A stretch of DNA of 49,851 nt from Thermobifida cellulosilytica TB100. GTDB lineage: Bacteria; Actinomycetota; Actinomycetes; Streptosporangiales; Streptosporangiaceae. The notes below the pieces were generated by a model. It saw only the letters and a list, made by a program, of their open reading frames with translations. It was not told where the DNA came from and made no database searches. Location: the NCBI RefSeq assembly GCF_001517975.1, contig NZ_KQ950181.1:643580-693430 (forward strand), in the 5' to 3' direction. Positions 7,849 to 15,301 of the stretch are shown here, in pieces; position 1 is the stretch's first letter; each line of letters begins with the position of its first letter. The position numbers were made by a program, and so were the translations under genes.

Positions 7849-7961
7849 GGTCGGAGGAATGGCCGGGCCGCATTTGTGCGGTTTCTCGGGCGGGGCCTGC
7901 GCGGCCGGGGAGGCCGGATCCGGCCGATCGGCAGTCCTGGGGTGCTGGCTAGCCTGACGGC

Positions 7962-8894
7962 ATGAGAGCGATCGGAGTCATGGAGTTCGGCGGCCCAGAA
8001 AAGCTACAGGTCGTCGACGTCCCCGAGCCCCACCCCGGGCCGGGGGAGGTGCGGATCCGGGTGCACGCCGCAGCGGTGAACCCCACCGACACCATGCTGC
8101 GGGCCGGACTGCGGCGCCTGGAGTGGCCGCCGCCCTACATTCCCGGCATGGACGCCGCCGGGGTCGTCAGCGAGGTCGGAGAGGGCGTGCCCTGGAAGGT
8201 CGGGGACCGGGTGATGGCCGTGGTGACGCCGGTCCGGCCGGGCGGGGGAGCCTACGCCGACCACATCGTCGTTCCCGCCGAGTCGGTGGTGCGCATGCCC
8301 GAGGGGGCGGACTTCTTCGCCGCCTCCACCCTGCTGATGAACGCGCTCACCGCGCGGCTCGCCCTGGACCGGCTCGCTCTCGAACCCGGGCAGACGGTCG
8401 CGGTGACCGGTGCGGCAGGCGCGTTCGGCGGTTACGCCGTCCAGCTCGCCAAGGCCGACGGGCTGCGGGTGGTTGCCGACGCCTCCGAGGCCGACGAGGA
8501 CCTGGTGCGCAGACTTGGGGCGGACGTGGTGGTGCGCCGCGGCGACGACGTCGCCGAGCGTATCCGCGCCGCCTGCCCGCAGGGAGTGGACGGGCTCGCC
8601 GACGGGGCACTCCTGCACGACCTGGCCGTTCCGGCTGTGCGCGACAACGGGGGGATCGCGGTGGTGCGCCACTGGGACGGCGAACCGGGGCGCGGGATCA
8701 AGGTGCACCGGATCCTGGTGACCGAGGCGCTCGGGGACACCGCCGCTTTGGACCGGCTGCGCAGGCAGGCCGAGGAGGGGGTGCTCACCCTGCGGGTGGC
8801 GCGGGTGCTCCCGGCCGAGCAGGCCGCCGAGGCGCACCGGTTGCTGGAGGCGGGCGGTGTGCGCGGCCGCCTGGTCCTCGACTTCGGCTCCTGA
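7962..8894 (+). CDS. NADP-dependent quinone oxidoreductase-like protein (zinc-independent MDR)
   Basis: A 310-residue medium-chain dehydrogenase/reductase. The N-terminal GroES-like half has 'VDVPEPHPGPGEVRIRVHAA' and 'AAVNPTDTMLRAG'. The Rossmann half has 'TVAVTGAAGAFGGYAVQLAK' (residues about 146-165), the cofactor-binding AxxGxxG-type turn of this group. The structural and catalytic zinc Cys/His residues of alcohol dehydrogenases are absent, so it belongs to the quinone oxidoreductase-like branch reducing enones or quinones with NADPH. Cytoplasmic. It appears monocistronic, with a hairpin overlapping its stop codon. Confidence 0.88.
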   Translation: MRAIGVMEFGGPEKLQVVDVPEPHPGPGEVRIRVHAAAVNPTDTMLRAGLRRLEWPPPYIPGMDAAGVVSEVGEGVPWKVGDRVMAVVTPVRPGGGAYADHIVVPAESVVRMPEGADFFAASTLLMNALTARLALDRLALEPGQTVAVTGAAGAFGGYAVQLAKADGLRVVADASEADEDLVRRLGADVVVRRGDDVAERIRAACPQGVDGLADGALLHDLAVPAVRDNGGIAVVRHWDGEPGRGIKVHRILVTEALGDTAALDRLRRQAEEGVLTLRVARVLPAEQAAEAHRLLEAGGVRGRLVLDFGS

Positions 8895-8916
8895 CCCTGC
8901 GGCAGCCGCGGGGTCA
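8892..8916 (+). terminator. Hairpin terminator at the oxidoreductase stop codon
   Basis: The arms TGACCCTGCGG (8892-8902) and CCGCGGGGTCA (8906-8916) pair over 11 positions with one G-U pair and a 3-base loop. The stem begins at the TGA stop. There is no T-run, as is common for actinobacterial terminators. Confidence 0.6.
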
Positions 8917-10088
8917 GGGCAGCGGTGACGCGTCGGCCTCCGGCACGTCCGGTCGCGGGCTCGCCGGGTCTCCCGGCGGGAACCGTCGGCTCCGGTGCCC
9001 GGGGAACCGCAGGAAGCAGAGGAGAGACCCTTCTGCACGGCTGTCGACGCGGGTGCCCGGGGCGCAGAGGATGCCCCTGGCACCCGCCTCTCTCATGTGT
9101 AAATCTATGATGTAAAGGTGGGATTCTTTTTTTATTGACCCACCCCAAAAACATTTCGGTCACCATCAAAAACACACAGGACACCGACACGAACGAAAAA
9201 CCTGAACTCCCCGGTCCGTTTCCGTGACGGCCTCCTCCATGTCGTGCTCACCGCATAGGCGGACAGGGCTACTGCACTTCACCTCGGCTGGTCCCACCGG
9301 TGCATGGAGCGAGGGCGCGGTGCTCACCGACGAGACGGGGCGCACACCCCTCGCCGGGACGGCGTCGGTGTCGCTGTCGTCCACCGAGACGGTGCTTCGG
9401 TCACCGTCTGCGCGGCGGACCCGGGCGACCCGTTGGCGCCCGGCATCTCGTCCGGTGTGGGGAGGGAGCGCCGGGTGGCCGAGGTGGTCGACGGTTCCGC
9501 TCCGCGGAGGTCACGGGGCGTTCGCCGGTCGCGTGGCGGGAGTGCGCGCGAGGGAGGGGCGTGGCCGTCGACCGGTTCGAGACGGGGACCCTCGCGGGGT
9601 GAGCGCGGAGGGGCGGCGGGTGCCTTTGCGGTCTCAAGATAGGTCGAGACCGCGCGGCGGACTCTTCGAGGAGCCGAGGGGCAACCTCGGCCAAGGTTCA
9701 GCGGCTGGTCTGCGCGGCCTGCGCGGACAGGCCGGGACCTGAGTGTTGGTTCAGGATGGTTCTCTCTTCCACTCCCCCGGCGCCCCTTCGGGCTGGTACG
9801 GGTCTTCGGTGGCGCCCGGGGCGGCACCGGGGCGGCCGGGGGTTCCGAGCAGTCGGCGCGGGGCCCGGTCGTGTCGCGGAGCGGGTGGGCGAAGCGACGG
9901 CACCGCGGGCTGTACCGGAGTGCAAACGGGTGCGGCCGGGGAAGTGGTGTGCTTTTCGGTTTCTGGTCGGCGCACTGGTGGGATGATGGTCTTGTTTGCT
10001 GTGGCCCGGAAGCTCCCGGTCTGCCGGGTTGCAGCGGTTCGGGGCCTGGTTCCTGGCGACACCCCGTAATCTACGCCGTACACATCAG
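8917..10088. other. Gene-poor stretch with an AT-rich island
   Basis: No reading frame here looks like a gene: the open frames are Arg/Gly/Pro/Ser-rich shadows without family motifs. From about 9087 to 9210 the sequence becomes strikingly AT-rich for this window, with a run of T at 9126-9133. It is enclosed by a short inverted repeat GGTGGG (9117-9122) and CCCACC (9139-9144). This could be a promoter, a weak terminator, or a remnant of foreign DNA. The rest shows nothing I can name. Confidence 0.4.
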
Positions 10089-10103
10089 TGAACAGTGTGT
10101 TCA
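10089..10103. promoter_or_regulatory. Operator-like palindrome in the TetR gene leader
   Basis: TGAACA-GTG-TGTTCA is a perfect inverted repeat ending 9 bases before the TetR ATG at 10113 and adjoining its ribosome binding site (AGAGGTGG). This is the classic position for autorepression by a TetR dimer. Confidence 0.6.
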
Positions 10104-10112
10104 GAGGTGGAC

Positions 10113-10910
10113 ATGGCGGATCCCAGACACGACACCGGGCTGCTGTGGGAGGCGCGACGCCGCCCCGGTGTGGAACGGGTCGTGCGCGCCGCGGTGGAGC
10201 TCGCCGATGCAGAAGGGCTGGCCGCGGTGTCGATGCGCCGCCTGGCCGAGCGGATCGGCTTCACCACGATGGCGATCTACCGGCACGTGCCGGGCAAGCC
10301 GGAACTGCTGGACCTCATGTGCGACGAGGTCATGGGGGAGGTGCGGGAGGCCGCCGCGGAGCCGGAGGGCTGGCGGGAGCGGCTGGCGGAGTGGGCGCGG
10401 GAGGGAATGGACCTGTACCTGCGTCATCCCTGGTTGGCGGAGTCGGACAGGTGGCGGCGGGTGCCGGGGCCGCACACGGTGGCCCGGTTCGAGCGTGCCC
10501 TGGCCGTGGTGGCGGGAACAGGGCTGCCGCCCGCGCAGACGGTCGCGGCGGTGGACCTCGTCAGCGGGTTCGTGGACAGTGCGGCCCGGCAGGCCGTGGC
10601 GGGGGCGCGGCCGGGGCTCGGCGAGGGGTGGGGCGCTCGGGAGCTGCTGCTGGCCGGCCCGGACCGCTATCCGGTGTTGGGCGGCCTGTACCGGGAGGGG
10701 GCCTTCGAGGCGCCCGTGGACTCCTTCGAGTTCGGCCTACAGCGGGTCCTGGACGGTCTGGAGGCCCTGGTGCGTGATGTAAAGCGTGACGTAACCGGGT
10801 GCGGGGTGTGTGGCAGGCTGATTGAGCGGGGGGCGTCCGGGCGGCCGCGGGCGTACTGTTCGCGGGCCTGTCGGCAGCGCGCCTACCGGATGCGCAGGAA
10901 GCAGGGCTGA
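10113..10910 (+). CDS. TetR/AcrR family regulator with a C-terminal Cys4 tail
   Basis: A 265-residue repressor. The N-terminal helix-turn-helix is clear: 'RVVRAAVELADAEGLAAVSM', then 'LAERIGFTTMAIYRHVPGKP', then 'ELLDLMCDEV'. The middle is the larger TetR_C ligand domain ('REGMDLYLRHPWLAE', 'AVDLVSGFVDSAAR'). The last 36 residues carry C230-x2-C233-x15-C249-x3-C253 followed by 'RQRAYRMRRKQ', a small zinc-finger-like basic tail seen on some actinobacterial TetR proteins. The ATG at 10113 is preferred over the upstream GTG because of the AGAGGTGG site. Autoregulation is inferred from the palindrome just upstream. No adjacent target gene on this strand. Confidence 0.9.
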   Translation: MADPRHDTGLLWEARRRPGVERVVRAAVELADAEGLAAVSMRRLAERIGFTTMAIYRHVPGKPELLDLMCDEVMGEVREAAAEPEGWRERLAEWAREGMDLYLRHPWLAESDRWRRVPGPHTVARFERALAVVAGTGLPPAQTVAAVDLVSGFVDSAARQAVAGARPGLGEGWGARELLLAGPDRYPVLGGLYREGAFEAPVDSFEFGLQRVLDGLEALVRDVKRDVTGCGVCGRLIERGASGRPRAYCSRACRQRAYRMRRKQG

Positions 10911-11022
10911 AGAGTCGGCGGTCGGTACGGGCGGGGCGTCGCGGCGGCGTGTCCTGCTGTACGGCACCGGTGGGCGCCCGGGGTCCGGTGCCGGGGCCCG
11001 GGGCGTGCCGTGTCGGAGGGCG

Positions 11023-11631
11023 TCACCGGTGTGCGGCACGCAGTCTGCCCAGTGCGGGCAGGAAGCGTCCGGTGCGGGCGGCGTAGGAGCGGTAGGCGGG
11101 GCCGTGGGTGCGCAGCAGGTGGGGCTCCTCGACGAGGCGGACCTGGATCTGCGCGGCGGCGACGTACACCGCCAGCGCGGCTGCGGACAGCGCCGAGGGG
11201 AGGGCGAGCAGTTGTCCGAGGAGCAGGACTCCCATACCGGTGAAGACGGGGTTGCGGACGAGCGCGAAGAGGCCGTGCGTGACGAGTTCGGTGCGTTCGG
11301 TCCGGTCCACGCCGATCCGCCAGGAGGCGCCCATCGTGGCCTGGGCGATGAGGGTCAGTGCCAGGCCGAGTGCCATCAGGGTCAGGCCGCCGGCTCCCAC
11401 GGCGGGGGGAGGGGCGGCGGTGGCCAGGCCGGCCAGGGCTGCGACCGGTGCGGCCAGGCCCAGGACGAGCGCGCCGGCGAAGAGGACGCCGGCCCACCAG
11501 GGAGCGGTGAAGGGGGCGGTGTCCGGTCGGCGGAACCCGGTGTCGCCGGTGCGCAGCCAGGCGGCCAGGGTGCGCGCGCCGAAGGCCAGGGCGAGGCCGA
11601 GCAGGTACAGGACGAGTGCGGCTGGTGCCAT
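11023..11631 (-). CDS. Isoprenylcysteine carboxyl methyltransferase (ICMT)-family membrane protein
   Basis: A 202-residue multi-pass membrane protein (about five hydrophobic helices). Its C-terminal half has the ICMT/PEMT signature: 'GVDRTERTELVTHGLFALVRN' region, the conserved 'RNPVFTGM', and near the end the paired Glu 'RLVEEPHLLRTHGPAYRSY'. Bacterial members are predicted SAM-dependent methyltransferases with mostly unknown substrates. The ATG at 11629-11631 is chosen for its GGAG ribosome binding site. It is divergent, 76 bp apart, from a CmtR-like metal sensor, which suggests metal-controlled expression. Confidence 0.8.
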   Translation of the reverse strand: MAPAALVLYLLGLALAFGARTLAAWLRTGDTGFRRPDTAPFTAPWWAGVLFAGALVLGLAAPVAALAGLATAAPPPAVGAGGLTLMALGLALTLIAQATMGASWRIGVDRTERTELVTHGLFALVRNPVFTGMGVLLLGQLLALPSALSAAALAVYVAAAQIQVRLVEEPHLLRTHGPAYRSYAARTGRFLPALGRLRAAHR

Positions 11632-11695
11632 GGGGGTCTCCGCTTCGGAGGCGGGGCGCGGTCGGCCCGCACGCTTCATCATCGTCAAAATTAGA

Positions 11696-11720
11696 TATCA
11701 TCGCTTTATGGCGATTGATA
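11696..11720. promoter_or_regulatory. Imperfect dyad over the start of the metal-sensor gene
   Basis: TATCATCGC (11696-11704) faces GCGATTGATA (11711-11720), an inverted repeat with one extra base. It spans the ATG at 11708 inside an AT-rich divergent promoter region. ArsR/SmtB sensors bind such imperfect dyads at their own promoters, so autoregulation and control of the divergent ICMT gene are likely. Confidence 0.45.
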
Positions 11721-12097
11721 GCATGGGCGGGAGCAAGGACGCAACGGCAGGCGTCGACGCGGCCGCAGCACTCTTCCACAGCCTCTCCGACGTCACCCGG
11801 CTGGCCATCGTGCGCCGTCTGGCCCGGGGCGAGGCCCGGGTGGCCGACCTGGTGGCCGAGTTGGGGCTGGCCCAGTCCACGGTCTCGGCGCACGTGGCGT
11901 GCCTGCGCGACTGCCGCTTGGTGGAGGGGCGTCCCGAGGGGCGGCAGGTGTTCTACTCGCTGGCCCGCCCCGAACTGCTGGACCTGTTCGCCGCGGCGGA
12001 GGTCCTGCTGGCCGCGACCGGCAACGCGGTCGCGCTGTGCCCCAACTACGGGACCGACAGCCGTCCGGCCGCGGCCGAAGAGTGCTGTGACGGGTGA
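11708..12097 (+). CDS. ArsR/SmtB family metal sensor, CmtR-like (Cd/Pb type)
   Basis: A 129-residue winged-helix repressor: 'ALFHSLSDVTRLAIVRRLA', then 'LVAELGLAQSTVSAHVACLR', then 'RPEGRQVFYSLARPELLDLF'. The recognition-helix region carries Cys-Leu-Arg-Asp-Cys, the spacing of C57 and C61 of Mycobacterium tuberculosis CmtR. A further Cys in 'ALCPNYGTD' matches CmtR C102, so a complete Cd(II)/Pb(II) site is predicted. The C-terminus adds another Cys pair ('EECCDG'). Metal binding would release DNA and de-repress targets. The nearest candidate target is the divergent ICMT-family gene; no efflux pump is adjacent. Confidence 0.88.
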   Translation: MAIDSMGGSKDATAGVDAAAALFHSLSDVTRLAIVRRLARGEARVADLVAELGLAQSTVSAHVACLRDCRLVEGRPEGRQVFYSLARPELLDLFAAAEVLLAATGNAVALCPNYGTDSRPAAAEECCDG

Positions 12098-12682
12098 GGC
12101 GCGGCGGCGGGGAGTCCCGCACGGCCCCGCGGCTCGCACGGGGAGGAGCCGCGGACGCTGGGTGGGGGACGGAGCCGACGGCGCGTCGGTGCGGGCCGCC
12201 GCTCGAGGGAGCCCTGCGGGCGGTGGCCGTCGAGACGGCCGATGCGGCCCTGAGGGGTGAGGACCTGCGCCACTGGCGCGCGCCGTTCCCGGGCGGTCAT
12301 GGGCAGAGCGCGGGCTGTGGCCGTCGTCGTGGTGCCGTTGGCTCTTGCCCTGGGCTCGACTGCGGTGGTGCGGGTGTGCGAGGTGGCCGGGCTCGTGGCC
12401 GTCGGCGACGGTGTCCGTGCCGCAGGCGCCAGCGGGCTGGGCGGGGTCTTCTCGCCCGTGGCGTCCGCGGGGCGCGGGTCGCAGCGCTCGGTGCCTTGAG
12501 GGCCGTGGCGGGACGCGGACCGCGGGCCTCGGCAGTGTCCGGGGTGTTCGTGGACGTGCGGGGCCGGGGTCCCGGTGAACACGCGGCGGGCGGACGTCCA
12601 CCGGGATCGGCGGGGAGCGGACGGCGCGGTGGACGGGTTCCTTCTGCGGGCGCCGGCGCTCTAGTTCTCGCGGGACGGCGGG
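12098..12682. other. Intergenic region without a supportable gene
   Basis: No frame shows family motifs. One minus-strand reading is His-rich near 12360-12450, as in loops of metal transporters. However, it has no membrane segments, no good start, and strong Arg/Pro bias typical of shadow frames, so it is not called. A short plus-strand frame from 12299 starts with a hydrophobic run but is equally doubtful. Confidence 0.3.
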
Positions 12683-13219
12683 TCAGGGAAGGCGGCCGAC
12701 GTGGGCCAGTGCCTGGCGCAGCAGGACGTCCTGGCCGCCGCTCATCTCTTGCAGCACCTGAGGGCTGGCGGCCTCCTCGGGGGTGAACCACACGAGGTCG
12801 AGGGCGTCCTGGCGGGGCTGGCAGTCGCCGGTGACCGGTACCACGTACGCCAGGGACACCGCGTGCTGGCGGGGGTCGTGGTAGGGCGTCACGCCGGGGG
12901 TCGGGAAGTACTCGGCGACGGTGAACGGCTGCGGCGAGGTGGGGATGCGGGGCAGCGCCACCGGGCCGAGGTCTTTTTCCAGGTGGCGCAGGAGTGCGTC
13001 GCGGATGCGCTCGTGGTAGAGGACCCGTCCGGAGACCAGCGCCCGGTTGATGGTGCCGTCGGGGCCGACGCGCAGCAGCAGGCCGACGCTGGTGACTTCG
13101 CCGCGGTCGTCGGTGCGGACCGGGACGGCGTTGATGTAGAGGATCGGCATGCGGTCGCGCACCGACTCCAGTTCCTCGCGGGAGAACCAGACCGGTGTGG
13201 TGTCCGTGGTATCAGTCAT
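12683..13219 (-). CDS. NUDIX hydrolase family protein (DUF4916)
   Basis: A 178-residue cytoplasmic protein of the DUF4916 branch of the NUDIX fold. Markers: 'PVWFSREELESVRDRMPILY' near the N-terminus, 'INAVPVRTDDRGEVTSVGLL', 'GRVLYHERIRDALLRHLEKD', 'FTVAEYFPTPG' and 'DPRQHAVSLAYVVPVTG', then 'LDLVWFTPEEA'. The classic Nudix box (GX5EX7REUXEEXGU) is not clearly present, as in this branch, so catalysis is uncertain. The ATG at 13217-13219 is used. It lies downstream of the kinase gene on the same strand, with a 140-bp gap. Confidence 0.82.
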   Translation of the reverse strand: MTDTTDTTPVWFSREELESVRDRMPILYINAVPVRTDDRGEVTSVGLLLRVGPDGTINRALVSGRVLYHERIRDALLRHLEKDLGPVALPRIPTSPQPFTVAEYFPTPGVTPYHDPRQHAVSLAYVVPVTGDCQPRQDALDLVWFTPEEAASPQVLQEMSGGQDVLLRQALAHVGRLP

Positions 13220-13359
13220 GTCTTCGTTACTACCGCATCCGCAGGCCGGGTGTGCGGTGGTGGGGGAGGTTGTCCGGGGAGGGAGCGCCGGGCCGGGGCA
13301 GGGGCGGGTTCTTGAGTGCCGGGATCGCACCGTGTCCGGGGAGCCGGTGGGGGCAGTCG

Positions 13360-15078
13360 TCAGGACTGTTCGGTGTAGCGGTCGCCGGCGAACCATCTGA
13401 GGGCTGCGCGCAGGCGTGTGAGCTCGCGGACGCCGCCCGCTCCGATGTCGTCGACGGTGAACCGGTAGGAGTTGCGTGTCGGCAGAGGGGAGTTGGATGC
13501 CAAGGTCAGGCGCAGGGACTTGTTCTTCAGACGGACCTGTTGGACGTCGCTCCAGTGGAACGTCTTCTGGTCGCCGCCCCGCAGCCGCAAGGTGGGTCCG
13601 TGGGGGGAAAGGACGAGCTTGAGCGGGGGAAACACCAGGCCGAGCAGAGACCCCAGGATGCCGCCGCCGAGGGGGAAGGCGATCGTGACGGGGACCAGGG
13701 CCGGGGTCCAGTGCTCGGGGAGGGCGCCCTCCACCACGAGGGACTCCACGGACACCACTCCGCCGAGGATGCCTATCAGCACGGTTGACACCACCACGAC
13801 GAACCTGCCGACCACGACCGCGCTCCACCACCTGCTGCCGGTGAAGGCCACCTGGTGGACCGGTTCGGGCACGGGGGCCTCCCTGCTGGGGAGGTCGAAC
13901 GGGATCCCGGTGGGGACGCCGGGGCGCAGGTCGACGTGCTGGGGTGGGCTCACCGCCCCGGCTGCGCCGACCTGGAGGGAGTGGGTCCCCGGGGCGAGGT
14001 GGAGGGTGCGCTCCTGTCCGGGGGCGAGCTCTCCTGCGGCGGAGCCGTCGAGGAGGACCTGCATCGGTTCGGGGCTGAGGTTGCCGATGCGCAGGAGCGC
14101 CTGCTCTTTCGCAGGCGCCTCGCCGGGCCTGGAGGTGTGGGGCGGGGGCGGGCTGTCGGCGGCCGGTGCGGGCCGGGTCTCGGCCAGGGTGAGGAGCAGG
14201 GTGCGGTGGCGGGTGATGACCTCGGTGAGCTCGTCGGGCAGCCACCGTCCCCCGGGGCGGTCCTGCGGGGGCGGGGCCAGTGCGTTCAGGTCGGCCATCA
14301 GCAGGTCCAGGCCGGGGCGTTGCCCGGGGTTCTTGGCCAGGCAGGACGCCACCAGGTCGACCAGGGGCGCGGGCAGGCCGGACAGGTCCGGTTCGGCGTG
14401 CACGACCCGGTAGATCACGGTGTGGAGGGGGCCCTGGCCGAAAGGGCTGCGGCCGGTGGCGGCGAAGGCCAGCACGCTGCCGAGGGAGAAGACGTCGGAG
14501 GGCGGGCCGACCTCGTCGGCGCGGGCCTGTTCGGGGGACATGAACGCGGCCGTGCCCACCACGGTGGCCGTGCGGGTGTGGGAGGTGGCGTCGAGGGCGC
14601 GGGCGATGCCGAAGTCGATCAGCCGGGGGCCGTCGGAGGCCAGGATGACGTTGCCGGGTTTGAGGTCGCGGTGCACCAGCCTGCGGGCGTGGACCGCGGC
14701 CAGTCCTTCGGCCAGGCCCGCCCCGAGCACCGCCACCGATTCCACGGACAGGGGGCCGTGCTCGGTCACGGCGGCCTGCAGGCTGGGGCCGGGGATGTAG
14801 GCGGTGGCCAGCCACGGCGGGACGCCGTTCACGTCGGCGTCGACCACCGGAGCGGTGTAGAAGCCTCCGACCCGGCGTGCGGCCTCCACCTCGGCGGCGA
14901 AGCGCCTGCGGAATTCCGGGTCGTCGGCCAGTTCGGGGCGCACCACCTTGACCGCGACCGTGCGTCCGCCCGGTGAGCGCCCCAGGAACACCTGGCCCAT
15001 TCCTCCGCCGCCCAGCCGGGCGTGCAGCCGGTAGGGGCCCACCTGGACGGGATCGCCGTCGCGCAGCGGACGAACCAT
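13360..15078 (-). CDS. Membrane-anchored Ser/Thr protein kinase (PknB type)
   Basis: A 572-residue Hanks-type kinase. The Gly-rich loop is at 22-30 ('LGGGGMGQVF'), the ATP Lys at 44 ('VAVKVV'), the catalytic loop HRDLKPGN at 136-143, DFG at 155-157, and the APE-equivalent 'MSPEQ' at 180-184. All catalytic residues are present. After a Pro-rich linker comes a beta-rich, PEGA-like segment ('MQVLLDGSAAGELAPGQ'). Two hydrophobic helices follow ('VVVGRFVVVVSTVLIGILGG' and 'IAFPLGGGILGSLLGLVF'), then a C-terminal PH-like domain beginning 'LVLSPHGPTLRLRGG'. No PASTA repeats. The ATG at 15076-15078 follows GGAAG. It is divergent from an OmpA-domain lipoprotein, hinting at envelope sensing. Confidence 0.93.
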   Translation of the reverse strand: MVRPLRDGDPVQVGPYRLHARLGGGGMGQVFLGRSPGGRTVAVKVVRPELADDPEFRRRFAAEVEAARRVGGFYTAPVVDADVNGVPPWLATAYIPGPSLQAAVTEHGPLSVESVAVLGAGLAEGLAAVHARRLVHRDLKPGNVILASDGPRLIDFGIARALDATSHTRTATVVGTAAFMSPEQARADEVGPPSDVFSLGSVLAFAATGRSPFGQGPLHTVIYRVVHAEPDLSGLPAPLVDLVASCLAKNPGQRPGLDLLMADLNALAPPPQDRPGGRWLPDELTEVITRHRTLLLTLAETRPAPAADSPPPPHTSRPGEAPAKEQALLRIGNLSPEPMQVLLDGSAAGELAPGQERTLHLAPGTHSLQVGAAGAVSPPQHVDLRPGVPTGIPFDLPSREAPVPEPVHQVAFTGSRWWSAVVVGRFVVVVSTVLIGILGGVVSVESLVVEGALPEHWTPALVPVTIAFPLGGGILGSLLGLVFPPLKLVLSPHGPTLRLRGGDQKTFHWSDVQQVRLKNKSLRLTLASNSPLPTRNSYRFTVDDIGAGGVRELTRLRAALRWFAGDRYTEQS

Positions 15079-15301
15079 GGCATCACTTCCGTACAGAGAC
15101 AGAGCGTAGAAAGGGTACTGCTGTCCGCATCCGATGATCCCCGCAGGAGGTGCCGCTGAAAATTTCCGGCGGACGCCGGTGGCCTTCGTACGGTCCTGTC
15201 GGCCGGTCCGGGGCGGAGGGCTGTGCGTTTCGCACTTGTGCGGGGATTCCAGCAGGATTGGTGCCCGAACGATTCCCCCCGATTGATCGGAGATTTCCCG
15301 C

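Noticed and set aside
9560-9600. Possible tRNA T-loop (ggttcgagac)
   Set aside because: No cloverleaf or acceptor stem around it; no tRNA or rRNA gene is seen anywhere in the window.
9224-9742. Possible 172-residue protein in the gene-poor region
   Set aside because: Ser/Arg/Gly-rich, no motif, no good ribosome binding site, and equally open frames on the other strand.
12297-12601. His-rich minus-strand reading suggestive of a metal transporter near the CmtR-like gene
   Set aside because: No membrane helices, no start, and composition typical of a shadow frame; tempting only because of its neighbour.
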